DNA of 64,000 nucleotides from Streptococcus ovis DSM 16829 (GTDB lineage Bacteria; Bacillota; Bacilli; Lactobacillales; Streptococcaceae): NCBI RefSeq assembly GCF_000380125.1, contig NZ_KB904563.1, positions 215,593 to 279,592 of the forward strand, read 5' to 3'. Shown piece by piece: positions 46,385 to 54,801 of this stretch (position 1 is its first letter; each line of letters starts with the position of its first letter). The notes under the pieces were generated by a model. It saw only the letters and a program-made list of their open reading frames with translations, ran no database searches and was not told where the DNA came from. The position numbers and the translations under genes were made by a program.

Positions 46385-47398
46385 TTAATTAAATCCGTAG
46401 ATGCTCCTCGCAATTTTGTATACTGCATTGGAAATCTTGCGCCCTGGATAACCATACAAATTCGTCAATTGCCCTAATAAACCATTGCGAACAATTTTAA
46501 AAAGTGCTGGATTATGTTCTTGAATGTACTCCCACAATTCTTGCTTTTTCATCATGTGCTCTGCTGTCCCTGCACGATTGAGAAGAGCACAAGAAATAAT
46601 GGTTGTAATCTCCACATGGTTCAGCAAATAGCTCCGTAAATCAGGATTTTCAATCTCATCTAGATGAAGATTATCCACAAGGATACGATTCACCTTGAGC
46701 TGCTGATCAATCCGCTTAATCATGACACTCTCATTAACAGACTGGTCATTGCGCCCAATGAAGTACCGATAAAAATCTACTGGAAGATAATACATGGTCT
46801 TAACAGCTTGCAACGGTGTGAAGACAAAGATATTATCGACATAGAAGGTATGTTCTGGCAGCTCTAATCCCACTTCACGCAACAAATCCGTCCGATAAAT
46901 CAGCGAATGCATCATCATGTACTGACCCTTTGAAAAAGTACCAACGTCTTCCCAAGTAAAAATCTGATGGACAGGCAATACATCCCGGTAAGACATGCTC
47001 TTTTTACGGGACTGACTTTCTTTTTCGTAAACAAAATTAGTAATCAAGGCATCGACAGGCGTCCCATTTGTCTCTAATTGCTTGAAGGTTTCTAAAATTT
47101 TTAGATAGGCACGGGCATCTACCCAGTCATCGCTATCTACTACCTTAAAATATGTTCCTTTGGCTTCTCGAATGCCGGTGTTAACCGCGCCACCATGGCC
47201 TTTATTTTCCTGATAAATAGCACGAACATTCGGATGTTTCGCTGCTAATTGCTCTGCAACCTCCTGTGTACGGTCGCTTGAACCATCATTAATAATGAGA
47301 ATTTCAACATCCTCTCCACCGACTACCAGCGAACCGACACAATAGTGTAGATACTCTTCTGAATTGTAGCTTGGGATGGCAATACTCAATAACGTCAT
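46385..47398 (-). CDS. Family 2 glycosyltransferase
   Basis: The protein has 337 residues and a GT-A fold. The N-terminal nucleotide-sugar part reads 'LSIAIPSYNSEEYLHYCVGSL', 'EILIINDGSSDRT' and 'GHGGAVNTGIREAKG'. The metal-binding DxD is 'VVDSDDWVDARAYL'. No membrane helix is evident, so it acts at the cytoplasmic face. Acceptor and sugar are unknown. It lies 75 bp downstream of a GH3 gene on the same strand. Confidence 0.88.
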   Translation of the reverse strand: MTLLSIAIPSYNSEEYLHYCVGSLVVGGEDVEILIINDGSSDRTQEVAEQLAAKHPNVRAIYQENKGHGGAVNTGIREAKGTYFKVVDSDDWVDARAYLKILETFKQLETNGTPVDALITNFVYEKESQSRKKSMSYRDVLPVHQIFTWEDVGTFSKGQYMMMHSLIYRTDLLREVGLELPEHTFYVDNIFVFTPLQAVKTMYYLPVDFYRYFIGRNDQSVNESVMIKRIDQQLKVNRILVDNLHLDEIENPDLRSYLLNHVEITTIISCALLNRAGTAEHMMKKQELWEYIQEHNPALFKIVRNGLLGQLTNLYGYPGRKISNAVYKIARSIYGFN

Positions 47399-47423
47399 AA
47401 TTCACTCCATTTTTACAAGTAGA

Positions 47424-47450
47424 AAGCCAACTCATCCAAGTTGGCATTTC
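47424..47450 (-). terminator. Terminator of the GH3 gene at 47474
   Basis: On the minus strand GCCAACTT-ggatg-AGTTGGC is followed by TTTCTA; the T-tract is weak, so some read-through into the glycosyltransferase gene is likely. Confidence 0.6.
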
Positions 47451-47473
47451 TTTTTATCTATTGTATCACATTT

Positions 47474-49873
47474 TTAAGAAAGTTGCTTTTGATACTTCTG
47501 TTTAGCACGAAAGGCTTTCCATAACTGACCAAATCCCTTGAAGAAATGACCGTTTACCATGGTCAAAATACCTGCAACCATGCTTTGGTCAATCATATCA
47601 CCTGTCATTTTAGCCAAGGCTCTAAATGGCATATTATACATGAAGAGAAGATTGAGGTCTGGTTTTCCTTTTGCTTCTGCTTTTTTCAACAGACCATGAA
47701 GAATCTTGAAGACCAATCGCGCCAATCCACTCTTAGCATACTGCATTTTAGACAATGGATCATTGAGACGTAATTCTTGACCAACTGACCATGATTCGAC
47801 AGGTACAGGACGACCAAGTAAGATTGCAAATTCTTCATCAGATACATCCATAACGTGTCCTGAGAAATAACTTGGTAGTGCCTCCTTATCAGACAAAATA
47901 GCAGTCGTTCCTTCCTTAGAAATTTCTCCTGTCAAGCGGATATCCTCGCTGCTTGCACCAATCGAAAGTTGATAAGAACCAGCCTCTACCTCAAATTGTT
48001 CAGTTGCTGTATTAAAATAGCGGAAGGTATAGTCATCAAATGGAAGTACCACTTGTTCAGACTGACCTGCTTCCAAGTAGACTTTCTTAAAACCTTTGAG
48101 TTCTTTACGCGGACGGTAGAAACCACTTTCTTCTTTTCCTACATAAAGCTGTACAATCTCAGCACCGGCTTTATCACCAGTATTGGTGACTGTTAAGCGA
48201 ACTCCAGTTTCCTCCACAGCCAAATCACTGTATGCAAAGCTTGTATAAGATAAGCCATAACCAAATGGGTATTTGACTGCTTTTTGCACTTTATCAAAGT
48301 AACGATAGCCTACATAGAGACCCTCACGGTAGAGCGAATAATCTCCAGCCGCTGGAAAATCTTTTGAAGAAGGTACATCAGACAAAGCCAATGGATAGGT
48401 CTCGCTCAGTTTTCCACTTGGATTGACACGACCTGTCAAGGCATCTAAGATAGCTAAAGCTCCTGCCTGCCCTGTCAAATAGCCATGTAAAACAGCTTTT
48501 ACGTCCTTGTCCCAAGCCATATCCACCACAGAACCAGCTGCCATGATTACCACGATTTTTGGATTGACGGCAACTAATTTTTTAAGGAGAGATAATTGAT
48601 TTTTGGGTAGAGAAATATGGCTACGGTCTAAGCCCTCACTCTCACTGATTTCATCCAATCCCATGTAGAACAAAACAGTATCTGCTTTTTGAGCAAGAGC
48701 GACTGCTTCTTGAGCCAGGGCTTCATCTGCCTGGTCAATCCGCTGATAACCTTGCGCATAGCCGACCATATTTAGACCATAGTCTGCCACATGATCCACG
48801 AGATTTTCTAATTTCTTCGTATTGATCAAAGAAGAACCAGCACCTTGGTAACGAGGATTTTTCGCAAATTCACCGATGACGGCCAGTGTTTTTTCTGGTT
48901 GAAGCGGGAGAATATTTTCCTCATTTTTCAATAGTACCAAACTATCTGCAGCGGCCTTACGAGCTATATCGTGTTGCACATCGTAGTCCACCGATTTTTT
49001 CTCCTGTGCCGCTAGATCCATCACAACTGTTAATAGCTCATCTACACGTTCATTTAAGACTGCTTCTGATAGACGCCCCTCTTTAACCGCATCAATGATT
49101 TCCTTTTGACCAACCGTTGTTGTCCCTGGCATTTCTAAGTGGCTACCATTTTGAACACCAAGCACATGATCATTGGAGCCACCCCAGTCTGATACAACAA
49201 ATCCTTCAAAACCCCATTCATCTCGTAAAATATCACGCAAGAGACGTTTGTCTTCATTGGCATAAATGCCGTTAATTTTATTATAGGCACTCATAATCGC
49301 TTTTGGATGACCTTCTTTGACTGCAATTTCAAAGCCAGTCAAATAGATTTCACGCAGAGTACGCTCATCTACAACTGAATCAGAAGCCATCCGGCGTAGT
49401 TCTTGGCTATTCACCGCAAAGTGTTTTGGAGTAGCAGCCACTCCTTGTGATTGCAATCCACGAATCATAGCAGCAGCTACTTTTCCCGCCTGATAAGGAT
49501 CTTCTGAATAATATTCAAAATTTCGACCGCAAAGGGGATTCCGCTTGATATTGAGACCTGGTCCCAAGACCATATTGACCCCAATACTACTTGCTTCTGC
49601 ACCAAGGGCTTGTCCTACTTCCTCCACCAATTCAGGATTCCAGCTATTTGCTAAGGTTGCTGCTGTTGGAAAACAGGTTGCAGGAATAGACGCATTCAGC
49701 CCCAAATGGTCTCCCTCTCCTTCCTGCTTTCGGATACCATGTGGACCATCTGACATAAAAATTGAAGGCACACCTTTTTCAGGATAATCCTTGGTTTCCC
49801 ACACAGATTTCCCAGCCATCATAGCAGCCTTTTCTTCCAGTGTTAATTGTTGAATAATGGATTCGTACTTCAT
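47474..49873 (-). CDS. Glycoside hydrolase family 3 (beta-glucosidase type), cytoplasmic
   Basis: The protein has 799 residues in the normal order: N-terminal GH3 barrel ('SDGPHGIRKQEG', 'KRNPLCGRNFEYYSEDP', 'KHFAVNSQE', nucleophile in 'FVVSDWGG'), then the C-terminal GH3 domain ('LLKNEENILPLQPEKTLAVIGEF'), a fibronectin-III-like domain (about 560-640) and an unusual C-terminal extension of about 130 residues. There is no signal peptide. The substrate could be a beta-glucoside or related sugar. Upstream is a pair of 21-bp-spaced direct repeats shared with gtrA and the second GH3 gene. Confidence 0.92.
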   Translation of the reverse strand: MKYESIIQQLTLEEKAAMMAGKSVWETKDYPEKGVPSIFMSDGPHGIRKQEGEGDHLGLNASIPATCFPTAATLANSWNPELVEEVGQALGAEASSIGVNMVLGPGLNIKRNPLCGRNFEYYSEDPYQAGKVAAAMIRGLQSQGVAATPKHFAVNSQELRRMASDSVVDERTLREIYLTGFEIAVKEGHPKAIMSAYNKINGIYANEDKRLLRDILRDEWGFEGFVVSDWGGSNDHVLGVQNGSHLEMPGTTTVGQKEIIDAVKEGRLSEAVLNERVDELLTVVMDLAAQEKKSVDYDVQHDIARKAAADSLVLLKNEENILPLQPEKTLAVIGEFAKNPRYQGAGSSLINTKKLENLVDHVADYGLNMVGYAQGYQRIDQADEALAQEAVALAQKADTVLFYMGLDEISESEGLDRSHISLPKNQLSLLKKLVAVNPKIVVIMAAGSVVDMAWDKDVKAVLHGYLTGQAGALAILDALTGRVNPSGKLSETYPLALSDVPSSKDFPAAGDYSLYREGLYVGYRYFDKVQKAVKYPFGYGLSYTSFAYSDLAVEETGVRLTVTNTGDKAGAEIVQLYVGKEESGFYRPRKELKGFKKVYLEAGQSEQVVLPFDDYTFRYFNTATEQFEVEAGSYQLSIGASSEDIRLTGEISKEGTTAILSDKEALPSYFSGHVMDVSDEEFAILLGRPVPVESWSVGQELRLNDPLSKMQYAKSGLARLVFKILHGLLKKAEAKGKPDLNLLFMYNMPFRALAKMTGDMIDQSMVAGILTMVNGHFFKGFGQLWKAFRAKQKYQKQLS

Positions 49874-49907
49874 TATTGTTCTCCCTATCTACAATCTGAT
49901 AAGCTTA

Positions 49908-49974
49908 TCATAGCAGAATCAGCCTGTAATTAAAACGCTTTCTTCATAATTTGGCAGATTGTTGGCATAAATTG
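49908..49974 (-). promoter_or_regulatory. Promoter of the first GH3 gene with LytTR-type site A
   Basis: On the plus strand CATAATTTG (49945-49953) and CATAAATTG (49966-49974) are direct repeats 21 bp apart. On the minus strand they lie 8 bp upstream of the expected -35; TATGAT (49908-49913) is the -10 and no consensus -35 exists. This is the layout of an activator site. Confidence 0.7.
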
Positions 49975-49982
49975 TTCTAATC

Positions 49983-50006
49983 AAAAAAGTTGGGCCCACC
50001 CAACTT
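49983..50006 (-). terminator. Terminator of the MptD-type gene
   Basis: AAGTTGGG (49987-49994) and CCCAACTT (49999-50006) form a perfect stem; TTTTTT follows on the minus strand. Confidence 0.88.
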
Positions 50007-50011
50007 CATTC

Positions 50012-50575
50012 TTATTTGCGTTTTTGTATGAAAAGATACACCATCCCACTTACGACTGCACAGACTACAATCCCCAACATATGACTGCCAACTTCTGCCA
50101 CAGTCGCTGGAATCATCACGCTATCCACATAGGCTTGCGTTTTTCCTTCAGCTAAGAGTTGAGCTGCATAGGCTTTCGGAGCTATCCACATAGTCGCAAT
50201 TGGTGCTAGATTACCAAGAGAAAAAATCACATAGGAAAGCACATTTACCTGATTATTTTCATACTGCTTTGACCTCGCTACAAATTCTGCTATTACAGCA
50301 CAGATGATATTTGGTAAAAAGGCCCAGACAAAGTGACCAGATAAAAAGAAGAAGCTAGACATCATGAAACCCAGTGCAGTAATCGGACCAAATATTTTTG
50401 TCTTTTTTACCATCCTTAGATACATACCACCTGCAAATAAGGCAGATAAAGATGGAGTATGAGCCATATTGGTCACTCTAAAGATTCCCAAATCAATCAC
50501 TACCGCAAAACAAACACAGAGAAAATAGAAAAGCGCCGATAACGCAGTTGTTTTTAACAATTGTTTTTGAAACAT
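50012..50575 (-). CDS. MptD-family (Trep_Strep) putative ECF transporter S component
   Basis: The protein has 187 residues and about six membrane helices, with 'LFAGGMYLRMVKKTKIFGPITALGFMMSSFFFLSGHF', which looks like the Trep_Strep/MptD group of ECF-type substrate-binding membrane proteins. The substrate is unknown and no ECF ATPase or T component is adjacent; a shared module elsewhere is usual. A strong terminator follows it. It lies 104 bp from the formate/nitrite-type gene on the same strand. Confidence 0.75.
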   Translation of the reverse strand: MFQKQLLKTTALSALFYFLCVCFAVVIDLGIFRVTNMAHTPSLSALFAGGMYLRMVKKTKIFGPITALGFMMSSFFFLSGHFVWAFLPNIICAVIAEFVARSKQYENNQVNVLSYVIFSLGNLAPIATMWIAPKAYAAQLLAEGKTQAYVDSVMIPATVAEVGSHMLGIVVCAVVSGMVYLFIQKRK

Positions 50576-50678
50576 ACATCTTCCTTTATTTACTTACAAA
50601 CTAAAAGCAATGTAATGACAATCCTATCCAAGATTTGAACAGGTGTTTTACACTGCTCTTATTCAATTATTCCATTTT

Positions 50679-51470
50679 TTATTCTACATGCTTCGTTTTT
50701 ATTTTATTTAACCAAGCATAGGCAATTCCGATGAACAATCCAGCACCCAGCCAATTTCCAAAGAAAACGACAATCCACTGGCGGAGTATATTAACCACGT
50801 TAAAATCAGGCACATCGCCGCGAACATGATTAAAGGCTAACAACATGAAAGAAGCAAAATTTGCAACCAAGTGCTCATTAATCAAGAAAACAAACATGAA
50901 AATCGCGGAAATGGCAATAAAGAACTTGGCAGATTCTTCCTTGAGAAGCATATATCCCAAAATCGCCATATTGACGAACATATTAGCCGTAATTCCTTCG
51001 ATAAAATTCATCCAATCTGTCTTACCAAGCTTGATATTGACAGCCGTCACCACGAAACTCTTGTCCCCAAGATTCATAAATGAAAAGGACTGGTTGAAGA
51101 GATAGGCTAAAATCACTGCACCAACAAAATTAAAGAAGGTACAATATAGTAAGATTTGGACAGCCTTTTTCCAACTAATGTGTTTGTAGTAAGCACCCGT
51201 TGTCAAGTACATCATATTTGATGTCGCCAATTCTCCATTAAAGATAAGCACATAGACCAAACCGATGGCAAAAATAAAGGTAAAGACGAAGCGCGATAGG
51301 GCTGGAAATTGCGTCCCAATGACATCCGCTCCAATAATCCCAACGGCAGTTGACATGGTCAAATAAGCACCAGCAAACATGGAACGCAGCGCATATCTCC
51401 CTAAACTCTCATCAAACAAGGCTTCCTTTTTCCCGCAAGCCGCTTGAATTTTTTCTTCAAATACAGACAT
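50679..51470 (-). CDS. Formate/nitrite transporter family channel
   Basis: The protein has 263 residues and six membrane helices of the FocA/NirC fold ('FAGAYLTMSTAVGIIGADV', 'NGELATSNMMYLTTGAYY', 'NEHLVANFASFMLLAF', 'GNWLGAGLFIG'). It carries small monovalent anions such as formate or nitrite as a pentamer. Formate is the likely substrate in a fermenting streptococcus. It lies 84 bp downstream of the flavin reductase genes on the same strand. Confidence 0.88.
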   Translation of the reverse strand: MSVFEEKIQAACGKKEALFDESLGRYALRSMFAGAYLTMSTAVGIIGADVIGTQFPALSRFVFTFIFAIGLVYVLIFNGELATSNMMYLTTGAYYKHISWKKAVQILLYCTFFNFVGAVILAYLFNQSFSFMNLGDKSFVVTAVNIKLGKTDWMNFIEGITANMFVNMAILGYMLLKEESAKFFIAISAIFMFVFLINEHLVANFASFMLLAFNHVRGDVPDFNVVNILRQWIVVFFGNWLGAGLFIGIAYAWLNKIKTKHVE

Positions 51471-51554
51471 CTCTTTCTCCTAAATGATTTTTTTCACAAG
51501 CTAATATTAAAAAATGGCGGGAGCTAACTCCCGCCTGGGACAATCATCCACTTG

Positions 51555-52736
51555 TTAACTTTCAGAAGCACCTGAAGTAGCATCTGCGCCACCATGTCCA
51601 TGAGCTGCTGGTGCACTACCACCTACTAAACGTTGGCCTGTTGCTTCTAAGTACCAGTCCAACCATGGTTTGAAATTAAAGATGATTTCATTGATTCCAG
51701 CATAAGAACCATCTGGATAGTACATTGCTTGATAGTTATGGGTATTAATAATACCCTCAGGTGAGCCAGGAACGATTGTACGCACATATTCTTGATTTCC
51801 ATTACGAAGTGTACCAATCACCCACTCAACATTTTTCATACGAGCTGGTGGAAGCGTACCGTGTACAGTAGACATACGGTTTCCAACTTGTTCACGAACA
51901 CGTTTTCCTAACATGGTTGCTGCCTCTTGGTGAGCATTGTTGTAGTAAAGGAATTGATTATTATCATCTGCGTAAGTCAACTCAAATGGCATAGCGTTCA
52001 AGAACATATTCAGCTGATTAACTGTCAACAAACCGCTGTCCAACTTGACATAGGTATCTCCTTCAACCGCATTGACAACTGCAGCTGCCTTATCCAACCA
52101 TTCTGGATCGTCAGGGTCTACTTCAGTGATAGTAGTTGCAATTGGGCGACCGCAGTCTAAATCTTCTGGTTCAATTGGTTTTGGTTTTTTCAATTTCGAA
52201 ACGACCTCCACGTATTTGATAAAGTTATCCAAGCATGTTTCTAGGAATTTAACTGTTCCTTCATTGGCAATGTTTCCATTCACATCAAAAGCTTCTTTGG
52301 CTTTTCCAAGTAAGAATTCATTTCCTGGTAGAGTATAGGCATTCACACCTGGAGCCTCCAAGATTTTACGCAAATGAACTTGAGCACGTGAAGTCCCTTG
52401 ATCATAATAAGAAGCACCTACAATCATAACAGGTTTGTTTTCTAGTGGATGGAGCTTGAAACTCAACCATTCTAAAGTACTCTTAAGAGCTGGTGTGATC
52501 GTATGATTATGCTCAGGAGTCGCAATGATGACACCATCTGCACGAGTGATTTTGTTGTATAGATAACGAATCGCGAAACAATCTGATTGATCCTCGTCCT
52601 GATTGAACATCGGAACATCCTTGATTTCAAGAAGTTCAATTTCGCATTTTAATTTGAATTGACGTTGCATAAATTGTAAGAGCATGCGGTTATAGGACTG
52701 CTCTGCATTTGAACCGACGATTGCGACAAGTTTCAT
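51555..52736 (-). CDS. NAD(P)H-dependent FMN reductase fused to a PAS-like domain
   Basis: The protein has 393 residues. The N-terminal flavodoxin-like domain (about 1-175: '[19 protein letters not shown]', '[24 protein letters not shown]') is followed by a linker and a PAS-like domain (about 215-365: '[28 protein letters not shown]', '[16 protein letters not shown]'), as in DUF438/PAS_10 proteins. The C-terminus is His/Gly-rich ('[17 protein letters not shown]'). It may reduce free flavin or an acceptor, with PAS as sensor or cofactor-binding part. The paired second reductase lies 13 bp upstream; both should be one operon. Confidence 0.85.
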   Translation of the reverse strand: MKLVAIVGSNAEQSYNRMLLQFMQRQFKLKCEIELLEIKDVPMFNQDEDQSDCFAIRYLYNKITRADGVIIATPEHNHTITPALKSTLEWLSFKLHPLENKPVMIVGASYYDQGTSRAQVHLRKILEAPGVNAYTLPGNEFLLGKAKEAFDVNGNIANEGTVKFLETCLDNFIKYVEVVSKLKKPKPIEPEDLDCGRPIATTITEVDPDDPEWLDKAAAVVNAVEGDTYVKLDSGLLTVNQLNMFLNAMPFELTYADDNNQFLYYNNAHQEAATMLGKRVREQVGNRMSTVHGTLPPARMKNVEWVIGTLRNGNQEYVRTIVPGSPEGIINTHNYQAMYYPDGSYAGINEIIFNFKPWLDWYLEATGQRLVGGSAPAAHGHGGADATSGASES

Positions 52737-52749
52737 AATTTTCTCCCTC

Positions 52750-53355
52750 TTAACTTAATTTTTCCCAGTCAAAGTTTTCTGCTTCTTTTTTCAACAGTTC
52801 CTTCGCATTTGACATTTTCTCAACCATTTTCACAAAAATGCGGAAATCATCAAAAATAGCATCCAATTTTTGGCTTGTTTCAATGTCATTAAGGTTGCCA
52901 TCTGCACCGAATGCTTGAAGAGAATGTGAAAGTAAAAATTCATCTGGCAACACAGTTGCTTTCAACTCAGGAGCATTCAAAATTTGACGCAACTGCAATT
53001 GAGCGCGAGAAGAACCCAATGTCCCATAGGAAGCACCCGTAATCATGACAGGCTTATTGAGCAGCGGATAAACACCATAAGATACCCAAGCCAAGGCATT
53101 CATCAAGACTGCTGGTACAGAGTGATCGTATTCAGGAGTTCCGATAATCACTCCATCAGCCTCTTCAAGTTTGGCAACCAATTCTGCTACATCTTCAGGT
53201 AATTCCCGATTTGCAGGCTTATTAAAGACTGGTAAATCCTTAATCTCTACTAGTTCAATATCCGCCTTATCTGCGAAATGTTTTTCCATGTATTGTAGTA
53301 ATTGGCGATTTGTAGACTTAGCTGAGTTTGTTCCAACAATTCCAATAAGTTTCAT
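52750..53355 (-). CDS. NAD(P)H-dependent FMN reductase
   Basis: The protein has 201 residues and is similar to the N-terminal half of the next gene ('[19 protein letters not shown]', '[26 protein letters not shown]', '[23 protein letters not shown]'). It belongs to the SsuE/azoreductase-like flavodoxin family. It is the first gene of a two-gene operon with a cre site before it. The duplicated flavoenzymes suggest a heterodimer or an electron chain; this is inferred. Confidence 0.88.
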   Translation of the reverse strand: MKLIGIVGTNSAKSTNRQLLQYMEKHFADKADIELVEIKDLPVFNKPANRELPEDVAELVAKLEEADGVIIGTPEYDHSVPAVLMNALAWVSYGVYPLLNKPVMITGASYGTLGSSRAQLQLRQILNAPELKATVLPDEFLLSHSLQAFGADGNLNDIETSQKLDAIFDDFRIFVKMVEKMSNAKELLKKEAENFDWEKLS

Positions 53356-53390
53356 AGGTAACTCCTTTTCTGTAAAACATTACAAACTAA

Positions 53391-53404
53391 TGATAACGTT
53401 TTCG
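53391..53404 (-). promoter_or_regulatory. Candidate CcpA (cre) site upstream of the flavin reductases
   Basis: TGATAACGTTTTCG matches the cre consensus except for the last base. It lies about 35 bp before the start of the 201-residue reductase, so carbon catabolite control is likely. Confidence 0.6.
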
Positions 53405-53445
53405 GATCAAAAAATCAATTTTTTCTAGATTCATCCATACATATT

Positions 53446-53473
53446 TTGAAATTTCATCCATTTTTGATAAAAT
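53446..53473 (+). promoter_or_regulatory. Promoter of the DUF454 gene
   Basis: TTGAAA (53446-53451), 16 bases and TAAAAT (53468-53473). It overlaps the longest possible open frame, which favours the ATG at 53500 as the real start. Confidence 0.55.
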
Positions 53474-53499
53474 ATAGAAAAATAATAGATAGGATACTA

Positions 53500-53859
53500 A
53501 TGGGTAAATTATTTTTTCTAGTTGCTGGATTTATTAGTTGTGGGATTGCTATTATCGGCATTGTCTTACCAGTTATCCCCACAACTCCATTGTTACTATT
53601 AGCAGGCTTCTGTTTCGCTAAAAGTTCTAACCGTTTTGAAGTTTGGTTAAAACAAACAAAAATCTATCAATTCTACGTTGCTGACTACGCAGAAACCAAG
53701 AGCATCAGCAAAGAGCGCAAGAAAAAAATCATCTGGCAAATCTACCTCCTTATGGGGATTTCCATCTGGCTTGCCCCCATCATTTGGGTCAAAATAGCCC
53801 TCATTGCCCTCACCATTTTCATTACCTACTACCTCTTCAACGTCATCCCGGATAAATAA
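53500..53859 (+). CDS. DUF454 (YbaN) family membrane protein
   Basis: The protein has 119 residues from ATG 53500 (AGGATACTA before it). It has a hydrophobic N-terminal hairpin with 'GIVLPVIPTTPLLLLAGFCFAKSS', the DUF454 signature, then a cytoplasmic helix with 'ETKSISKERKKKI' and two further membrane segments. Function unknown. It converges on gtrA, with an array of hairpin cassettes between them. Confidence 0.88.
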   Translation: MGKLFFLVAGFISCGIAIIGIVLPVIPTTPLLLLAGFCFAKSSNRFEVWLKQTKIYQFYVADYAETKSISKERKKKIIWQIYLLMGISIWLAPIIWVKIALIALTIFITYYLFNVIPDK

Positions 53860-53861
53860 AA

Positions 53862-54162
53862 CAATCTGGGAGATTGTTTTATCCCGAGTTTTACGAGGTG
53901 AGGCCGGGGGACATTTTTATCCCGAGTTTTACGAGATATGTCCGGGCGACATTTTTATCCCGAGCATGGCGAGGTAATTTCAGATTGAAGACAGTCCATT
54001 CAAGGACCTTACCCGCTCTTTCATCTTCAAGCTCGTGAAAAAGAGGCCCACTGGACCTTACTCGCTTTTTCATTTTAAGGCTCGTGAAAAAACAGTCCAT
54101 TCAAGGACTGTAACTCGCTCTTTCATCTTCAGGCTCGTGAAAAAACAGTCCACTGGACTGTT
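53862..54162. repeat. Array of hairpin cassettes between DUF454 and gtrA
   Basis: No gene is seen in this 300-bp gap. Plus-strand side: ACAATCT-ggg-AGATTGT (terminator of DUF454), then units TTTTTATCCCGAG..CGAG with stems such as ATGTC-cgggc-GACAT. Minus-strand side (after gtrA): ACAGTCC-agt-GGACTGT with a T-tract, then three more units. Their spacer TTTTTTCACGAGCCTGAAGA..GAAAGAGCGAG is shared, while stems vary (CAGTCC/GGACTG, AGGTCC/GGGCCT) and loops alternate between 'agt' and 'ttgaat'. The spacer also occurs after recA. Confidence 0.7.
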
Positions 54163-54165
54163 TTT

Positions 54166-54645
54166 TTACTTCATAATCACAAATTTCATCATTGGGTAGT
54201 TGACTGCTACTTGGACAAAGATATTGACCCAGTTTGCACAGGTTTGTGCCCAACCAAGACTCATTCCCCATCCTTGGAAAAGAGATGTCGTGTAAGGTGG
54301 CAATACAATAGAAAGAATCCCTGCTACAACCACTGTCAAAATATACCAGTGAATCGTTTTGGAAATGTCATTTTCTGCTCCAAAAACCAATTTACGTTGC
54401 ACAATATAATTAACTACCTGAGCAGCTACATAGGCTAATAAGAAAGATAAGAAGCCATTTAAGCCACCATTTTTTACAGGGTAATGGAAGATAAACCAAT
54501 CAAAAGCCTGCCCACTAAATGCCTTAAATAGGAAGGTGCTACCTAACCATAGCACGCAAAAATTCGTAATTGTTGCAATATTAGACAACACATTAAATTT
54601 AATAAATTCCCACAAATCTGGGTGTTTTTCAATCCATTCTTTCAT
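54166..54645 (-). CDS. GtrA-like membrane protein
   Basis: The protein has 159 residues and four membrane helices with the GtrA pattern ('FIKFNVLSNIATITNFCVLWLGSTF', 'FLAYVAAQVVNYIVQRKLVFG', 'VNIFVQVAVNYPMMKFV'). GtrA proteins are thought to move lipid-linked sugars across the membrane. Its promoter carries the same paired repeats as both GH3 genes, so it is probably switched on with them. A GTP-type partner glycosyltransferase is not adjacent. Confidence 0.85.
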   Translation of the reverse strand: MKEWIEKHPDLWEFIKFNVLSNIATITNFCVLWLGSTFLFKAFSGQAFDWFIFHYPVKNGGLNGFLSFLLAYVAAQVVNYIVQRKLVFGAENDISKTIHWYILTVVVAGILSIVLPPYTTSLFQGWGMSLGWAQTCANWVNIFVQVAVNYPMMKFVIMK

Positions 54646-54675
54646 ATTCGCCTCCGAAAGATTTTTGATACCCCT

Positions 54676-54742
54676 ATTTTACCAACTCTCATTTAAAAAG
54701 AAAGCGTTTTTACATAAATTGGCTTTTTGTCTGCATAATTTG
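54676..54742 (-). promoter_or_regulatory. gtrA promoter with LytTR-type site B
   Basis: CATAAATTG (54713-54721) and CATAATTTG (54734-54742) are direct repeats 21 bp apart. On the minus strand they lie 8 bp upstream of the expected -35; TAAAAT (54676-54681) is the -10 and the -35 is non-consensus. Confidence 0.7.
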
Positions 54743-54764
54743 CCACTTACATCAACAACATAAG

Positions 54765-54794
54765 AAAAAAGTTACCGAATTTGGTAACTTTTTT
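54765..54794 (-). terminator. Terminator of the membrane-anchored GH3 gene
   Basis: AAAAAAGTTACC and GGTAACTTTTTT form a perfect stem with a 6-base loop; T-tracts on both strands. Confidence 0.9.
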
Positions 54795-54801
54795 TCAATG
54801 A

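Noticed and set aside
49931-49950. cre-like AGAAAGCGTTTTAA upstream of the GH3 gene at 47474
   Set aside because: It matches the cre consensus poorly, and the same bases belong to the AGAAAG.GTTTT block that accompanies the LytTR-type repeats at two promoters.
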